A stretch of DNA of 64,000 bases from Sodiomyces alkalinus F11 (lineage: Eukaryota > Ascomycota > Sordariomycetes > Glomerellales > Plectosphaerellaceae): assembly GCF_003711515.1 (NCBI RefSeq), contig NW_021167094.1:321002-385001 (forward strand), written 5' to 3'. Below, piece after piece: positions 10,804 through 24,714 of the stretch (within the stretch, counting starts at the first letter, position 1; each line of letters begins with the position of its first letter). The position numbers and the translations under genes were made by a program. The notes below the pieces were generated by a model. The model had not been told where the DNA came from and made no database searches. It saw only the letters and a list, made by a program, of their open reading frames with translations.

Positions 10804-11470
10804 TTGTCCTTGTCTTTTCTTCTTGTTCTTCTTTTTCTACTTGTTGTGCTGCAACGACACAGGCCTCGCGGGGTTGATCTTTGCAAATCCCATGAATAGC
10901 GAGCGGGACGAGATGATATGATGCATCAGACGTTGATATCGAGGTGCGTGATGGTTGACATGAATATATTCGAATGGAGCCGAAACGCCGCCGTCTACAA
11001 TGCAATGACATGACGGCGTCCGCGTCCCCTGATCTCTCCTCCCAAGTCAACCACACAACCTGATAGTTCTCGTGTCCGAGGGATGGATCATCTTATTCTC
11101 CTATCGAACGTGAGCGTTAGACGTTATAAAATAACAAGGCCAAGTGTTGAATCAGCAATATAAAATAGTCTCTGAAGGGCTTCTCCCTCAGCTTCATCCT
11201 GCCAACAGGACCGTCCGAAACCATCATAAAACCATACCATACAATAATAACCTATCAATCCCATTTCTACCACCGTATACAGCCATCATGCACCATACAA
11301 ACATAGAATGCATCTTTCCAACGCCGCTCCCAAAACAATCTCCAGAGAAAACGAAAACACCCCCATACCGGTCTGCTGATCGCGCATCTAGAAACCCCGA
11401 ATAGGCTGGAAATCCCAAAACAATAAAACGCGGGGACGAAAGGGGAGCGCACTCAGTCTTCAGCCCCCCG
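10804..11470. other. Intergenic between converging annexin and myosin genes
   Basis: Both neighbours end here, so this is 3' UTR and terminator DNA for the two. No ORF with coding character, no tRNA-like clover leaf and no repeat was noticed. Confidence 0.5.
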
Positions 11471-14400
11471 TCATAGAAACCCTTTCGTCAGACTCGGCAC
11501 GCGACTAACGCTGCTCTTCCGATTAGGAACATCAATCATCGAAACCGCATCCTCATCCCCATGGAGCCCCGTCCTCCACGCCGCCGGCCCATGCCCATGC
11601 CCATGCCCATGCCCGTTGATCAACTTGCGCAAGCTCCCGCCCATGGAGGTCGCCGCCCCCATCTCGAGCCGCGTCGTGACGTTCTCGAGCTCGCGCTCCA
11701 GCCGGAGGCTCTTCTCCTTCTCCTCCCGCAGCTCCCGCTCCGCCCGCCGCGCGCTGAGCTGGTTGGCCGACTCGGACGCCTGCAGCTCCTCGATGGTCTG
11801 CAGCAGCTTGTCGACCTTGTCCCGCATCCGGGACATGTCGTCCGCGAGCTGCGCGTTCTGCTTGTCCCTGCGGTCGATCTGGCTCTGGAGGTCCTTCACC
11901 GTCCGGTCCACGTTACGGACCGACCGTTGCGACTTGGTCCGCTCTGTCTCGTGTTCTTCGAGCTGTGTCTCGAGCTGTTGTTCGTCTGGGTTAGTATGCC
12001 GTTATGATGTAGGAGGAGGAGGGGGGATGGAACGCGAGAGAGAGAGACAGAGAGTGCGTGTGTGTGTGTGTGACAAGAGAGCCTACCTCATGAATGCGCT
12101 TGTGCAGAAACTTGATATCCTGACTGGCGCTCGAGTACCCCTTGGTCTCCAAGTCCACCAGCCTAATCTGCACCTCGTTGAGCGACTTCTCCAACGCCGC
12201 CTTCGCCTTCTGCAGCTCCGCGCTCGTCTCCCGCTCCACCGTGACATCCTTCTGCATCTCCGCCACCAGCGACTCGGCCCGCCGCATCTTCTCCACCGCC
12301 GCCGCCGCGATGTCCTCCTGCTGCGCCAGGCTCGACCGCAGCTCCAGCATCTCCCTGTCCGCGTTGGCCGCGTCCCGGAGCGACGGGCTGTCGCCCTTGG
12401 CCAGGTCCTCCAGCCCGCTCTTGGCCTCCTCCAGCCGCACCTCCAGGCTGCGCTTCTCGCGCACCAGGAGGTCGCGCTCCGACGTGACGTCGTCCACCGT
12501 CGTGCGCAGCGTCCGCACCTGCGAGAGCAGCGACACCACCTTGGCCTGCGCCTCGCTGTGCGCCTGCACCGCCTCCTCCCGCGACGACACCACGTCCGCG
12601 AGCGTCGACTCGAGCCGCGCCTTCTCCTTGGACCACGTCGAGCTGTTCAGCACCTCGTCGTCCCACTTGGACCGCAGCTCGTCGAGCTCCTCGCGGAGCC
12701 GCGCAATCTCCGCCTGCTTGAACAACTTCTCCTCCCGAGCGAGGTCCAGCTCCTTGGTGAGCGTCGCAAACTCGGCCTGGTACTTCTTCCTCGTCTGCTC
12801 CATGCTCGACTCCTTGTCCTCGATGTCGTTGGCCCTCTGGTTGCGGTAGTCCTCCAGCTCGTGCTGCAGTCTCTTCTTAGCCTGCGTCGCCGCTTCGAGG
12901 TCCGTCGCCATGTCCTCCACCTTCTCCTCCAGCCGCTGGTTTTGCCGCTGCAGGTCCTCCACCGCCGCATCCATCTTCTCCCGCTCCGACATGACCTCCG
13001 CGCACCTCTCCTCCGCTTCCTTGGCCTGCCCCCTGGCGAACTGCTCCGCCCGGTTCGCCTTGAGCACCGCAATCTCCGCCTGCTCGAGCTTGCTGAAATA
13101 CTCGTCGGCCCGGCTCTTGTACAGGTGAAGGCTCGACGTGACGTCGGCCAGCTTGGACGTCTCGGCATCGAGCCGGATCTGGAGGTCGGCGAATTCCTGG
13201 AGCAGCTCGCTGCGGCCCGTGGCTTCTTGTTCCCGCGCCGCCGTCATCTCCTGCAGGTCCGACTTGGCATCCCGCAGCTCCACCTCCATCCTGGCCCGGT
13301 CGTGCCGCAGCTTCTCGAAGTAGGCCTTGACGTCGGTCAGCTCGGCAATGGCGTCCCTGTGGCTGTGAAGAAGCACCCTCCGCGACTCCTCCTGGCTGTT
13401 GAGCACGTCCAGGATCTCCTCGTGGGATCGCGTCCGGATGTCGCGCAGCGAGAGCTCCCCGCTCCGGATCGCCTTCTCGAGAGCCGATACCTTGGCCGTC
13501 GAGTCGTCCAGCATGTCGTGCAGTCGGCTGTTGGCTTGCTCCAGCTTCTGCATCCGGCGCAGGGACGGGCTCTGGTCGGGGTAGGCGTCCCCGTTGGCGT
13601 CGGGGCCGGGCGTGCTGCGCTCCAGCTGACTCTGGAGGTGCCGGTTCTGCATCTCGGCGATTTGTAGCTGGTTCTGCAGCTCCTCCACCTCCGCCTTGAG
13701 GTCCATGCGGTTGTTGAAGCTCAGAATGTCCGCAGTCCGGTCCGATCGAGTCGAATCCATCAATCCCGCCGCGTCGTTGTTCGTGTTCTCCGGGGCGGCG
13801 GCGGCGGTGGTGGCGGCGAATTTCCGCGTCGGCGTCGACGTGTTCGAGTAGTTCCGCGCCTGCAGCTTCGGCCGCCCCCTGTGCGTCGGCGACCCGTTGA
13901 AGGGCGCTTCGTCGTTCGGGTGCATCTCCTCCAGCTTCGGTCTCGCCGGCGAGAAATCCATCCGCGCCTTTCGGGCTTCGGCAAGCTGCGCCTCCGCATT
14001 CGCCGTGGCGGCCGTCTGCACGCGAAGGCTCTGCTGCAACTCTTCCACTTTCCTAACGAGGTCGAAGTTCTTGGTGAAGGAATTCCGCCGAGCCCCACCA
14101 TCCCCTTCGTCGGCGGGGACGGCCACGTCCGGATCGACCGTCTTCAGCACCCTGAGCATCTGGGCGCGGAGTTCCTCGAGCTCCTTGTCTCGCGACTCCA
14201 AGGTGGACTGCAGCGTCCGGAGCGTCGTCTGCGTCTGGCCCCGAAGGTGTCTCTCCGACTCGAGCGCACGGTTGGCCTCGGCCAGCTGAGCGGTAGCTGC
14301 CGAGGATTGCTTCTCGGCATTGCGCGACGCCTTGGATTCCCGCGCGACCTCGTGCGTCAGGTCCTCGACGTTCAACTGCAGCTTTTCCACCTTCTTCTCG

Positions 14401-17400
14401 AGGCCGGCGATGGTGAGCTGCGCCTCGGCCACCTGTTTGTTGAGCTTGCCGTTCTGGTCCTCGACTCGGTTCTTCTCCCGCTGCAGCGACACGATCTGGC
14501 CGCGCGAGGCCTCGCTGGCCCTCGACGTCGACCGCGCAATCTCCAGCCCTTTCTGCTGCAGCTTGTTCAGCAGCGCGCGATTGTCGTTCTCGGACGCCGT
14601 GAGCCGGCTCTTGACCGTGTGTAGTTCGCGTTCGAGTCTCTCCTTGACCTGGTCGCTCCTGAGACTGAATTCGCCAGAGGACAAGATGCGCTTGTTCAGG
14701 TTTTCGATCTGGTGGTTGAGCTTGGCGCATTCTTCTTCGAACCATGACAGGCGTTCCTGGGCCGCGTCCAGGTCTCGTCGCAGGCTGGCCTCACGCTCGC
14801 GGGCGGCTCGGGTGGCGGCGCGTTCCCCGGCAGCCTCTGCCTGCGAGCGGGCTTCTTCGGCCTGGGCCTTGGCCGCCCGGAGGTGCCTGATCTCTTCGCG
14901 CGCCCCGTCGCGCTCCTCCTCCGCCGTAGCCCTGGCCTCCTTTGTCCGGCGGAGAGTATCCTGCTGGGCGTAGAGCTCCTTCTCGATGATGATCTTGGCC
15001 TCGTTCAGACGGTCGTATTCCTCTTGGAGCGCATTCAATTTGTGTTCCCCCAACAGGAGGACGTCGTCGCGAGATTGGCGCTCCCTGCTCGACTCGAGCT
15101 GGACATCGTAGAGCTGTTGCTTGAGGTCTTTGATCTGCGCCTCCAGCACTTGGCGGCCCTCGTCAGCCCGGGCATCCTCCGAGAGGCGGGCCTCGAGCAG
15201 GTTCTTGGCGTCGTCGGCCTCGCGTCGAAGTTGGGACTGCTGCGACTTGAGAGCCGAGAGCTCGGCCTGGACCTCGCGCAGTCTGGCCGATACGCCCTCC
15301 TTGTCCGCATGCAGGGCCTTCTTCTTCTCCTCAAAGGCACGACGTTCCAGCTCGTACTTCTTGTTGTCGGCCCGGAGGAGCGCCAGTTCGCTTTCCTTTT
15401 TGCGTACGAGATCCTCATAGTCGGTAGACGTCTTGGATAGCTCGGACAACTGTTGCTGCACGTTCCGGTTCTCGTGGGCCAGGCGGGACTCTCTCGACTT
15501 GGCCATCTGCAGCTCTTTCTGGGCATTCATGAGCTTGACGCCGAGGTCTTGATCCACCTTGAGGAGTTTGCCCTCGAGATCCCGCGTCTTCCGGTCCTTC
15601 AAGGCAAGCTGGCTCTGGAGCATCTTCATCTCGCTCTCCAGCGCGGCTTCTTGCTCGCTCCTCTGCGACTGCTTGGTCGACATGTCCTCGATGGAGGCCT
15701 CGAGTTCCGCCGCCCGTGCCGAGAGCTGCGTCTTCTCCTCCTCCAAACGGGCAATGAGCGAGGCGGCCTGCTCCAGCTGGGAACCGTACGTTTCGACTTG
15801 CTGCTCGGCGCGCTTCTTGGCCTCGAGGAGGTCGTCGAGCTGGTCCTCCAGGCGCTCCTGGTCCTCCAGGGCACCGGCCAGCTTCTCCTCCAGCTCCTCT
15901 TCACGGAGCTGCAAGCGTTTGAAGATTTCTTCCTTGTCGAGGGCCAGAACCCTCTCGCTCTCCAGGGTGTGCTGGATTCGGAGCATCTCGGCGTGGACGT
16001 TCCGCTTCTCCTCTTCGACGCGCTGGCGATCCAGGGCGTCTTGCCGCATCTTCTCGTGGAGTTGCTTGATCGTAGCATCCCTCTTCTTCACCTCGGTTGC
16101 GCTCCTCGTCGCTCCCAGCAGAGGTTTCATCTTGGTCAGCAGCTGCCACCACGGGTTGTCGACCAGATCGAGGTAGACGTGGAAGTTCTTCTGGATGATG
16201 CGCGTGGCCTCGGTCCGGAAGAGTCGCTTGAAGGCGCTCCGTCGCTGGATGTAGCCCCGAGCCACCGACTGGAAGCGCGCCATGATGTCCGAGATGAGGG
16301 CGTCACGCTGCTCTTCGAGCTCGGCCAGGACGCCGGCGCGGAAGAAGACCTTGGTAAGGCCGACCCGATACAGACCCTTGTCCAAGCCGAACTTCTCCAG
16401 CATCATGGCGGCGGCGGCTTGGCCGTCCATGTACCCCTGAGGCATGTCCCGACACAAGACCTCGTAGCGCTGGCGGAACTCGGCAAACGACAAACGGTTC
16501 GGAAAGCCGGTGCGGGCGATGCGGATGCCCTCGAGCACGCCGTTGCATCGCAGCTGGTCCAGTACCAGCAGGTTGTTGAACAGCTTGGGCTTCTTTTTGT
16601 GATTCGGGAGAATGCAGCGGACGAAATGCGGATGCGTCGAGTGAAGCTGGCCCATCAGGCTGTGGAGCTGCTCCTTGTGTCGCTGGGCGACGGTGCGGAA
16701 GAGACCCTTCTTCACCCGGCTGCGTCCGGTGACGGCATCGTCGCCCGCATCGGCGCAGTCGGCGAACAGGGAGGCGATATGTGGGTCGGAAGAAGAAGCC
16801 AGCAGCCGTGTGATGTTATCGTTCAGCGGATCCTTGTTCTTCTCCAGCCAGCCGTCGGTGGAGTACTCGACCTCGGCGGCGTAATGGGTCAGGATGAAGC
16901 CCTGTCCGAGGCGAGAAGGCCGATACTTGTTGGACTTTTTGTCCCATAGCGAGTTCAGCTTCTCGGTGAAGGACTTGTCGGTAGCCTTGGGCATGACGCA
17001 GTCCTCGTCCAGGCAGGAGAAAATACCAATGGGGTTGGAGAGTTCGATGAGATCGATGGTCGGCTGAAGGTCGCGGCCGAAATCGATAAACTTCCACTCG
17101 ATCTGCTCCCGGGCATATTCTTCCTGCTCGAGGACGAACATGTGGTGGTTGAAGAACTGCTGCAGCCTTTCGTTGGTGTAGTTGATGCAGAGCTGTTCAA
17201 AGCTGTTTTGTTCGAAGATCTCGAAGCCGGCAATGTCCAGAACGCCGATGAAGTGGGGGTCGTCCAGGCTCAAGCCCGTGCCGGTCCGGTCGAGCCGGCG
17301 GTTGATCCGGGTGACCAAGTCGCCGAAGCCCCGCTCGTAGATGCCCTTGGACAGCGCGTCGAGTCCGAGGCGGACTTGTTCGGGGGTTTGGACCTTCTCG

Positions 17401-19030
17401 ACCCATTCTCGGCCGGCCTTGACCCTGGGGTGCAGCAACCCCTTGAGGAAGGGTTCCAGGGGCACGCCGAGCAGCTTGCAGACTTTGGCGGCCTGGCCCT
17501 TGGCGTCTGGGGCCAACCGGGCCTGGTCGGCGGCCCGGCTTTCTTTGACGACGGAGATGTTGCCGAGGTGGAGGACGGCAGCAATGGTGCGCAGAATGGC
17601 GAGCTGGTCGTCGGCTGAGAAGCCCATGACATTGAACGCATCCATCAGGGACTTCCATTCTTCTCGATCGGAGACACCCACGATGCTGTCGTGGCCGTCC
17701 CGGGTGTATGCAAAGTCGTCCACGTCCATGCCGTCCATGAGAAAGGCCCGCTTCAAGACGAGGTCGGCGCCCTTGAGAAGTTGGTAAAAGATGTGGTAGT
17801 TGCGCTCCTGCGAGTGGATGCGAACAACGCGAGACTTTTCGAGGAGGTACCAGTCGATGAATGCGCCAACGATGGAGCCGGTACGGCTGAACTCGATCCG
17901 AATGAATTTGCCAAAGCGCGAAGAGTTGTGGTTGCGTACGGTCTGCGCATTGCCAAAGGCTTCCAGTATGGGGTTCGCGCGCAAGATCTGCTGGGAAAGG
18001 TTGGACTGCTGCTGGGACCGTGGCTTGGCCGGGTTGTCCTGGTGGGCAACAGCGGCCAGGTATTGGATGACCTTCTTTGTGTTCTCGGTCTTGCCGGCGC
18101 CTGACTCTCCCGTGACGAGGATGCTTTGGTTCTCCCCCTGTTCGACGAGGTTCCGGAATGCTTCATCGGCCATGGCGAAGATGTGCGGTTTGGTATCGTC
18201 CCGACTCCTGCCCTTGTACATATTGACGTATTCGCTGGTGTATATGGGTAACGGGCAGTAAGGGTTCACGGTGACGAGGAAAAGGCCCGAGTAGGTGTAG
18301 ATCAGGTCGGCTTGGTATCTCATGTGGAGGTTGTGGACGACAGAGGCTTCGTTCAGATGGGTCAATTCGGCCATATCGTCTGCCTTGTCGAACTTGGCAG
18401 GGTTCACTTTGTCGACGCTTTCGGAGTCGACTTCTCGTTGCTATTTGATTTCTAGTGTCAGAAGGCCCCCGCTGGCTATCTTTTCTTTTCTATTTTGCTG
18501 TGTCTCCCCACAAACTGGCAAAAGCTGGGAATGTTGGAATGGAAAGACGGGAAGTTGAAGAGTTGATTACTTACCGTACCATCATCGCATTGAACCAATA
18601 TCCGGTTGTCTGCTCGCTCCTCCACAATCCAACCTTTGACGAAGGCCACCTGCGGGTCCTTAAGCCACACATAGCGCTTCCCCGAAAAGTCGTTCTCGCC
18701 CTCGATACCCTTGACGGGGTCTATGACACGCCGCATCTCCTCGCTCTTGATGAACGAGGGTGCGAAGGTGTTGGACATGGGCGTGCTAGTGCCATTCCTC
18801 GAGTCGCTGCGGGAATGGCGATGTGATAAGCCCAGCGGGACGAGTGCCGGTGCTAAGCCGGAGGGTTGTGTCTCATGCTGGCTTCCGACAGTTGGAGAGG
18901 GCGCCGGGGCATTGGATGAGGAAAACAGGGGCGATGGAGACGGAAAAAGGAGAGACTTGGGCCTCGAATCAGTGCCGGGCCCGGGTGAAGAGGACGTCGC
19001 CCTCGAGAAAGGGTTATTGCGTAATGACAT
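11471..19030 (-). CDS. myoB: Myosin II heavy chain
   Basis: Three exons on the minus strand: 19030-18575, 18440-12087 and 11974-11471, giving 2437 aa. Introns are 134 bp (GTAAGT...ATAG) and 112 bp (GTAGGC...ACAG), both phase 0. Conventional myosin II drives contractile-ring assembly and septation. N-terminal Ser/Pro-rich extension about 1-110, an SH3-like subdomain (YVWLKDPQVAFVKGWIVEE), P-loop GESGAGKT near residue 263, switch I NSSRFGKF, switch II DIAGFEIF, an actin-binding region, converter with LRCNGVLEGIRIARTGFP near 780, one or two IQ-like helices near 890, then coiled coil from about 925 to about 2380. The tail's last segment has a Gly-His repeat and a short basic end. Acceptor of exon 3 was placed at the second AG (ACAACAG), because the first AG shifts to a stop and the second restores the heptad pattern. 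Long plus-strand frames across the gene are shadows. Confidence 0.93.
12052..12075. repeat. TG dinucleotide run in myosin intron 2
   Basis: A short GTGTGTGTG microsatellite lies inside the second myosin intron, next to a GAGAGAGA tract. It has no coding effect. Confidence 0.8.
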
Positions 19031-20204
19031 GTTCGAGGCTCGAGGCGGCCCTTAATGAGAAGGTCCTGCTACTCAAGGCTGCCGCAAAGAGAACATGGAG
19101 AGGGGTCTCAGTTTCTCGTACACCTATACACGCGTTCCCAGCGTCCTGTGTCTCTTGTGGTGGGTTCACACTTGGCTGGGAAAAGGCACATCAGAGTAAA
19201 CGTGTCAGTTGAGAGGGTTGAGAAGGGAACTTGGGGGGGAACGAAGGGAACCCCAGAAAAAAAGAAGAAAAGAAAAAAGAAGAGAAGAGAAGGATATCTC
19301 TCTGCGAGAAAAGAAGGCTTGGAAAGACGGGGAGACGGGGAGGTCGAGAGGTCGAGATGTTGGTGTTGTTTTAGGTGTAAAGGTTCAAGTGAGTGATGTC
19401 AGGCTCGTCAGCCCCGTGAAGTTGAGGGAAAGGGAAAGTGCATGGTTGCTTGGACTACCCGCGCCAAAAGTAAACAAAACAAGGGGGGGGGGGCGCTGTT
19501 GATAAGATCACGTGTCGATAACGAAATTTCCGTCGCAAGTACAGGGTACAACACCATCCCCAATCCGGATTAGTGTGTCTTCGGATCGCGTCGAGACCCA
19601 TCACTCGAACAACTCGGAAATCCGTCTTCGAATTTCTTGCTGCGACCTCAACCCACAACCAGTCCAGAGCCACAGTCCACGCCCTCTCTCTCTCTCCCTC
19701 TCTCTCTACCTTAATGTCCCTCTTCATACCATCCCGACACTTCTAGGTTATCCCAGACATTCAGCTGCTATTGTCTACACAAAGGAAAGGGGGCTTTGTC
19801 TTTGGATTGCGCGAATAGTTTTGTGCTGCTTCTTCTCTACTAACCTACCACCAGTCCACAAGTTAGGTCGACCCCTTTCTACCACATCGCACCCCTTCAT
19901 CTGCATCATCGGCAAAGCATCCGGATAAAGCCGATTGTTACATTTAGCAGTCATCCAACAAAATTTCCATCCACCAGAGGCTCGCCGCCATCTTGTGCCA
20001 CCTATGAACGGTGTGGTTCTTTCTGTGCGCGCACAACTTTTCACCAAGCGACAACCTCTTACTTTAGCGAAACGAACCTTCAAGGCCATCGACTATTCTC
20101 CTTTTACCTTGGCCCTGCCTATGCGCATATTCACATCCCCACGAACTGACATCAAAGGATAGAACACGTCAAGTCGCGGTCTATTCTGCAGCCTAGGTTG
20201 GGAC
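19031..20204. promoter_or_regulatory. Bidirectional promoter region myosin II / Red1-like gene
   Basis: About 1.17 kb separates divergent starts. It contains A/G-rich tracts near 19256-19290, a run of about eleven G near 19483-19494, a GATCACGTGTCG site (CACGTG core) near 19506 and a CT-rich microsatellite near 19683-19706. A 5' UTR intron for either gene is possible but not demonstrable. Confidence 0.45.
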
Positions 20205-23200
20205 ATGATGAGTTACTACCCATACGGGTACGGATACGGGGATGGCCAGTACCAAGGCCAACCGGCTGGGGGTAACAACTCTCATTCTGCGCCTCATGGA
20301 AACACCGGTCCACCATCACATGGCAGCGTGCCTGGTCTTCATGTGACCCCTTTGACCCCTGTCCAAAGTGCCCAAACCTCGTTTGATCAAAACCGAGGCA
20401 CAATACCAGGCCTGGCTTTCAGTCAATCCACAGATGCTGCGAGATGGCCTCCATGGCAGTCGGCGGAAGAGCCTAATCTCGTGCCCGCCGCCCAATTCTA
20501 TCGACATCCGAACGGTGCTTCCGACGGCTCATCTGGCCCAACGAACATGAACACGAACACGAACCCATCCAACCCGCACAGTCAAGAGCGAGGTCAAGAT
20601 CATCCTACCTCTCCTGCTACCGTCCAACAACCCCAAATGCGGTCCGCCGATGATAATGACACCGCAGAAGAAGGGGAACTTTCCGAGGGAGAATTCAACG
20701 ATCTCTACGAGCCTGAAAGCTTTGGTCAGCCTACGACGGCTCGCCAGGAAGACGACGATGATGACTATGAGCCAGGAGAGGCAGCCTGGGATGACGTCCA
20801 GGTACAGGCACAGGTTCAGGCAGAGGCGCAAGCCCAGGCAGAGGCGCAGGCCCAGGCACAGGCCCAGGCCCAGGCACGACGCCAACAGGACCGTCGGGAG
20901 ACTGGACAGGCCGCTGGTCAGAGGGCTCTTCCCTCCCATACTGCTAGTGAGAAACATGGCCCAACCCTGCCTCTTCTTTATCCAAAACAAGTCCCCTCTG
21001 CATTTGCTAACAGCCACAGGTCGGGAACGATCCGGCTCCTATTCGCCTTTTCTTTCCCCTACAGAGATACAACCCGCGACACATCCTGCGTTGCAGATGG
21101 ACACCCCACAGCCGCTGGGCTCGACCAAAACAGTATCCTCTCGGGAGATCAATCGAACCCAGCAGACACGACTCACAGAAGCCAAGAAGCGTGCTCGGGA
21201 TGCCATTCTCCGTCTCTGGCCTCTCAACGTCAAGTACAGAAACTATGTCGAAGAAGGGATTGACGAGGCGGTCCTCCGTGAGCTGTTCAAGGAACTCGGT
21301 CTGACCATAGATCCTCCGCACATCACGCCCACAAGCACGGGGCCGCAAATACCCGGCTTGGCACCCCCCGCGCCGACTCAGGCAACCCAACCTGCGCGGC
21401 CTGCTCAGCCAGCTCAGCCTTCGAAAAGGGTAGACACCGGTGCTGGTGGACCTCAAGCTCCCCCTACAGCCAAGTCATCGGCTCCTCCTGCGTCGGCCTC
21501 TCCGTCGGCTCCTGCTCCGATTCCTCCACCTGTTCAGCCGCCAGGCCCAGCGAGATCAACTGCAGCAGACAAGGCCGAGGAAAGAAAGGACAGGATTGCT
21601 CGACTGCTAGCGGCAAAGGGGGCGAAAACACCCGGTACTGTTGCATCACAAGCCTCTGCGGGAAGCCAGAAAACTACACAGACACCACCAAGGCCCGAAG
21701 CAGAAGCAGAAGCAGAAGCAGAACCTCGCCCTGCGTCTTCTTCAACTTCGCCCCCGGGCTCTGCTTTGACGGCGAAGGAGTTGCAACAACAGCAGAAAAG
21801 GGAGGCTCTCGAAAAGTCTCGCGAAGCCCGTGCTGCGCAGAGAGCTGCCTCGCGTAAAGACACCGCTGTAGTCCCGCCTTCGACATCGGGCGCGTCGCAA
21901 GAAACTGCTGCGGTCGAGACCCTCAAACAACCCGGACCCGGACCCAGACCCCAGTCGAAAGACCAGCATCCCAAGGGGCAGCCCAGTTCGCAGCCGACCA
22001 CCCGCGCACCCGAGCCAGCAGCAGTCGTCATGCCCCCGGAATCCGCTTCAGGCACCCCCATACCCCCCCAACCTACACCAAACCAGATATTCGGCCCGTC
22101 TTCGATGCCTGCGGCTCAACCCCCGCTTCCCGCTTCGAAAGGTGTTTCGGGTATTCCTGGTCTCTTCACGCCTACTGCGTCTACTACGCCTACGCATACT
22201 GCCACCGTTCCTCAGGCGACTGGGAATCAACGCAAACGGCCGGTTGCAGCGGACTTTGTCGACGACGGCCCTCCCCATCCATTCAAACGACCCTTTAGTG
22301 AAGGCCGCAGTCAAAGGCTGGTCATCAACGTCAGCGACGACTCGGATGACTCGGATGTCGAGATGGACATTGGCTCTGGAGATGAGTCGCTACCCGCCAC
22401 CCAGCGGACGGCCACTCCGCTTCGGAAAACGGCGTCGTTTCGTCACATCCCCCCACTACTGGCCGATTCTGTCGGCCAGCGCCAGCTTTCCAGTCCTGCC
22501 CCCAACGGCGCCAACGGTGCTGCTTCCACGCCTCCGGTGAATTTGGAGCACATGAATAAGGAGATTGAGGCCATGAAACGGAGAATCGCCCTGGCGGAGG
22601 CGCGTAAGAAGCTCATGCAAGCGCGAGGCACGAATAACAATCAGACGCCGGCCAGCAGCTCCAAGTCAGGCGGACAAACACCCGAAGCCGTCCCGGACAA
22701 CGCGGCGGATGCTCCCAAAGCGTCGTCGCCGCCGCTGTTGGCGGCTTCCCCATCTTCACCGAACGTCTCGAACGTTCCCACAGGCCGCTCTTCGCCGGTC
22801 CAAACCCAGTCTGAGACGGTCTCGGCCAAGCTTCCCAAGCCCTCGCAGAGATCGAAGGCGACTCAGTCGGGGTACCGGACAGAACGAGTTCGCGTCCTCA
22901 GCCAGAGCATCCCCGGCATAGATGGGAAGCTCCAAACCAAGATGCATAAGCTGCGGTTGCTGCAATCCCAAGCGGCTCGGTTGGAGAAGGAGATTGAGAA
23001 CGACATGGCTGAGAAGCAGAGGCTCGCGCGGGAGCTGGAAAGCCTGCAGCGAGATGAGGATAGTGGAGGTCAGTTGCCTGCTGCATTTCCCCCTCCCCCT
23101 CGTTTTTTCGTTCCTGCAAAGCAACAGTTTTTTCTTTTTTGTGTTTTTTCTTTCTGACTTGATGTGAAATAGCCGAGGCAGAGATTCCTCGACCGACCAC

Positions 23201-24714
23201 AAACGGCAAAGTGGTTTCCAGTCCTGGTCCAGCTCGATCGGAAGAGGGAGAGGCTTCGGCGCATGAGAAGAACGACGCACAGTCTTCTACAATCGATACC
23301 GGTGCCGTTGTCCATGTCGGTGCCTCGGCGTCCTCCGGTACTTCCCTTTTCGAACCGTCGAATCATGCGCCGAACCTGACCGAGACGGGTCAGCCACCAC
23401 CCACCGAAGATGGCACGACAGTCGAAACCATGGCTGCTTCTGACGCCGTCCCAATACCGGGCGAGACGGGGGACATGGCAGCCGCGAATGAGAGTGGTGC
23501 GGAAATACCAGTACCCACCACGACGGGCGAGCCATCAGATCATGGACATGGATCGAGTCCGTATTCGGATTCAGGTTCAGGTTCAGGTTCAGGCTCGAAT
23601 TCGCATTCGGATTCAGCAAGCGAGCCTCAGGGTCCGGCTGAGTCGGTGGCAGCGGACGACAACGAGCGCGAAGATGCCAGCATGGAGATGGATCACTCGG
23701 AAACGGAGCAAGACGTTTACGGGGCACCGGGGACATTTGACGCCTCGGACACCGCTGACGCCGCTCATACTACCGGCTCTACCGATGTGGCAGCTACAGA
23801 ACAGGACATTGACATTGTTCCCCTGGCGAGCCGTGATGCGGATATGCCGTCGCCCGACGTGGGCGTGAACGGAGCAGCCGTCCCGGAACAAATATCAGTT
23901 GGCCTGGACGATTCGAATCCCGAACCAGGGCTTGGGCTCGGGAGCACACGAGAAGTATATTTCGTTTTCATTCTTCACCCAGGGGGCCCAAGTCGGCTAA
24001 CTCCCAGACAGGAACACCCAGACGTTGCCGATGGCCGACGCGCGCGTGGCGGAGGCAGAAGCGGTATCGGTAATGGCAGTGGTGGTGGTAGTGGTAGCGG
24101 TAGCGGTAGCGGTAGCGGTGGCTTCACACCTTACGAAAGCCCTCTGCAATGCTTCCGCGACTACCGATATCACCCCGAGTTCGACCGCAGAGTGGCGGGA
24201 GGCCTGCGATCACTAACATACAGCAACAAGATCGAAGCCAACACCCCGATGTGTCCCGACCAGCTCAGCGGCGGGCCATGTCCCCGAGGGGGCGACTGCC
24301 AGTACCAACACTTCGAGTCGATGAAGCTGCCCGGTAGGTGACCCCGATTTCCTGCATTCCGATTTCTTCTCTCCTCCGTAGTGTCGCTTGTCGCTTCGCT
24401 TTTACATCTCAGGCGGCTCTCGAAGTCCTGCCATGTCAAAGAAAGCCGTGTAAGAAACGCTGATGTCCCCCCTTTTCTAATACCCCCCTCTCTCTTCCAA
24501 AACAGACGACCAGATCCTTCTGCAACTCGGCAGCACTACGCTGGATGGACCGCGGAGGTCGCAATTCAACAACGGGTTGCGCGAACTGCTGCATGACATG
24601 AGATTGCGCAACATTAAGGACTTTCCTACCATCGCGAGAGGAATCGCTGACTACCGCAACCGCTTCCTCGGCGACCCTTCCAAGATTCTATCTTTGGGTG
24701 ACGTTGCTCTCTAA
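20205..24714 (+). CDS. CCCH zinc-finger protein, Red1/ZFC3H1-like
   Basis: Four exons (20205-20946, 21020-23068, 23173-24333, 24506-24714) join in frame to 1386 aa. Introns are 73, 104 and 172 bp with donors GTGAGA, GTCAGT and GTAGGT; all are phase 1. Near residue 1290 is a CCCH module with spacing C-x8-C-x5-C-x3-H (MCPDQLSGGPCPRGGDC then QYQH), matching the zf-C3H1 family of S. pombe Red1 and animal ZFC3H1. Those are scaffolds that link the nuclear exosome helicase Mtl1/MTR4 to unwanted transcripts. The rest is mostly low complexity: Gly/Tyr N-terminus, acidic EEGELSEGEF motif, a Gln-Ala repeat from tandem CAGGC-type codons (20805-20880), Pro/Ala-rich middle, short coiled coils (HMNKEIEAMKRRIALAEARK and a Leu/Lys-rich one at 22925-23060), Ser-Gly repeats before the finger. 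The last exon (DDQILLQLGS...) is well conserved-looking. Function is inferred from the finger and layout; Mtl1 binding is not shown. Confidence 0.8.

Noticed and set aside
11561..13667. Long plus-strand frames (up to 683 codons) opposite the myosin tail
   Set aside because: They are antisense shadows produced by GC-rich codon use of the coiled coil; composition is Leu/Arg/His-rich with no domain.
15453..16949. 498-codon plus-strand frame opposite the myosin motor and tail
   Set aside because: Same cause; the minus strand carries unmistakable myosin motifs over the same bases.
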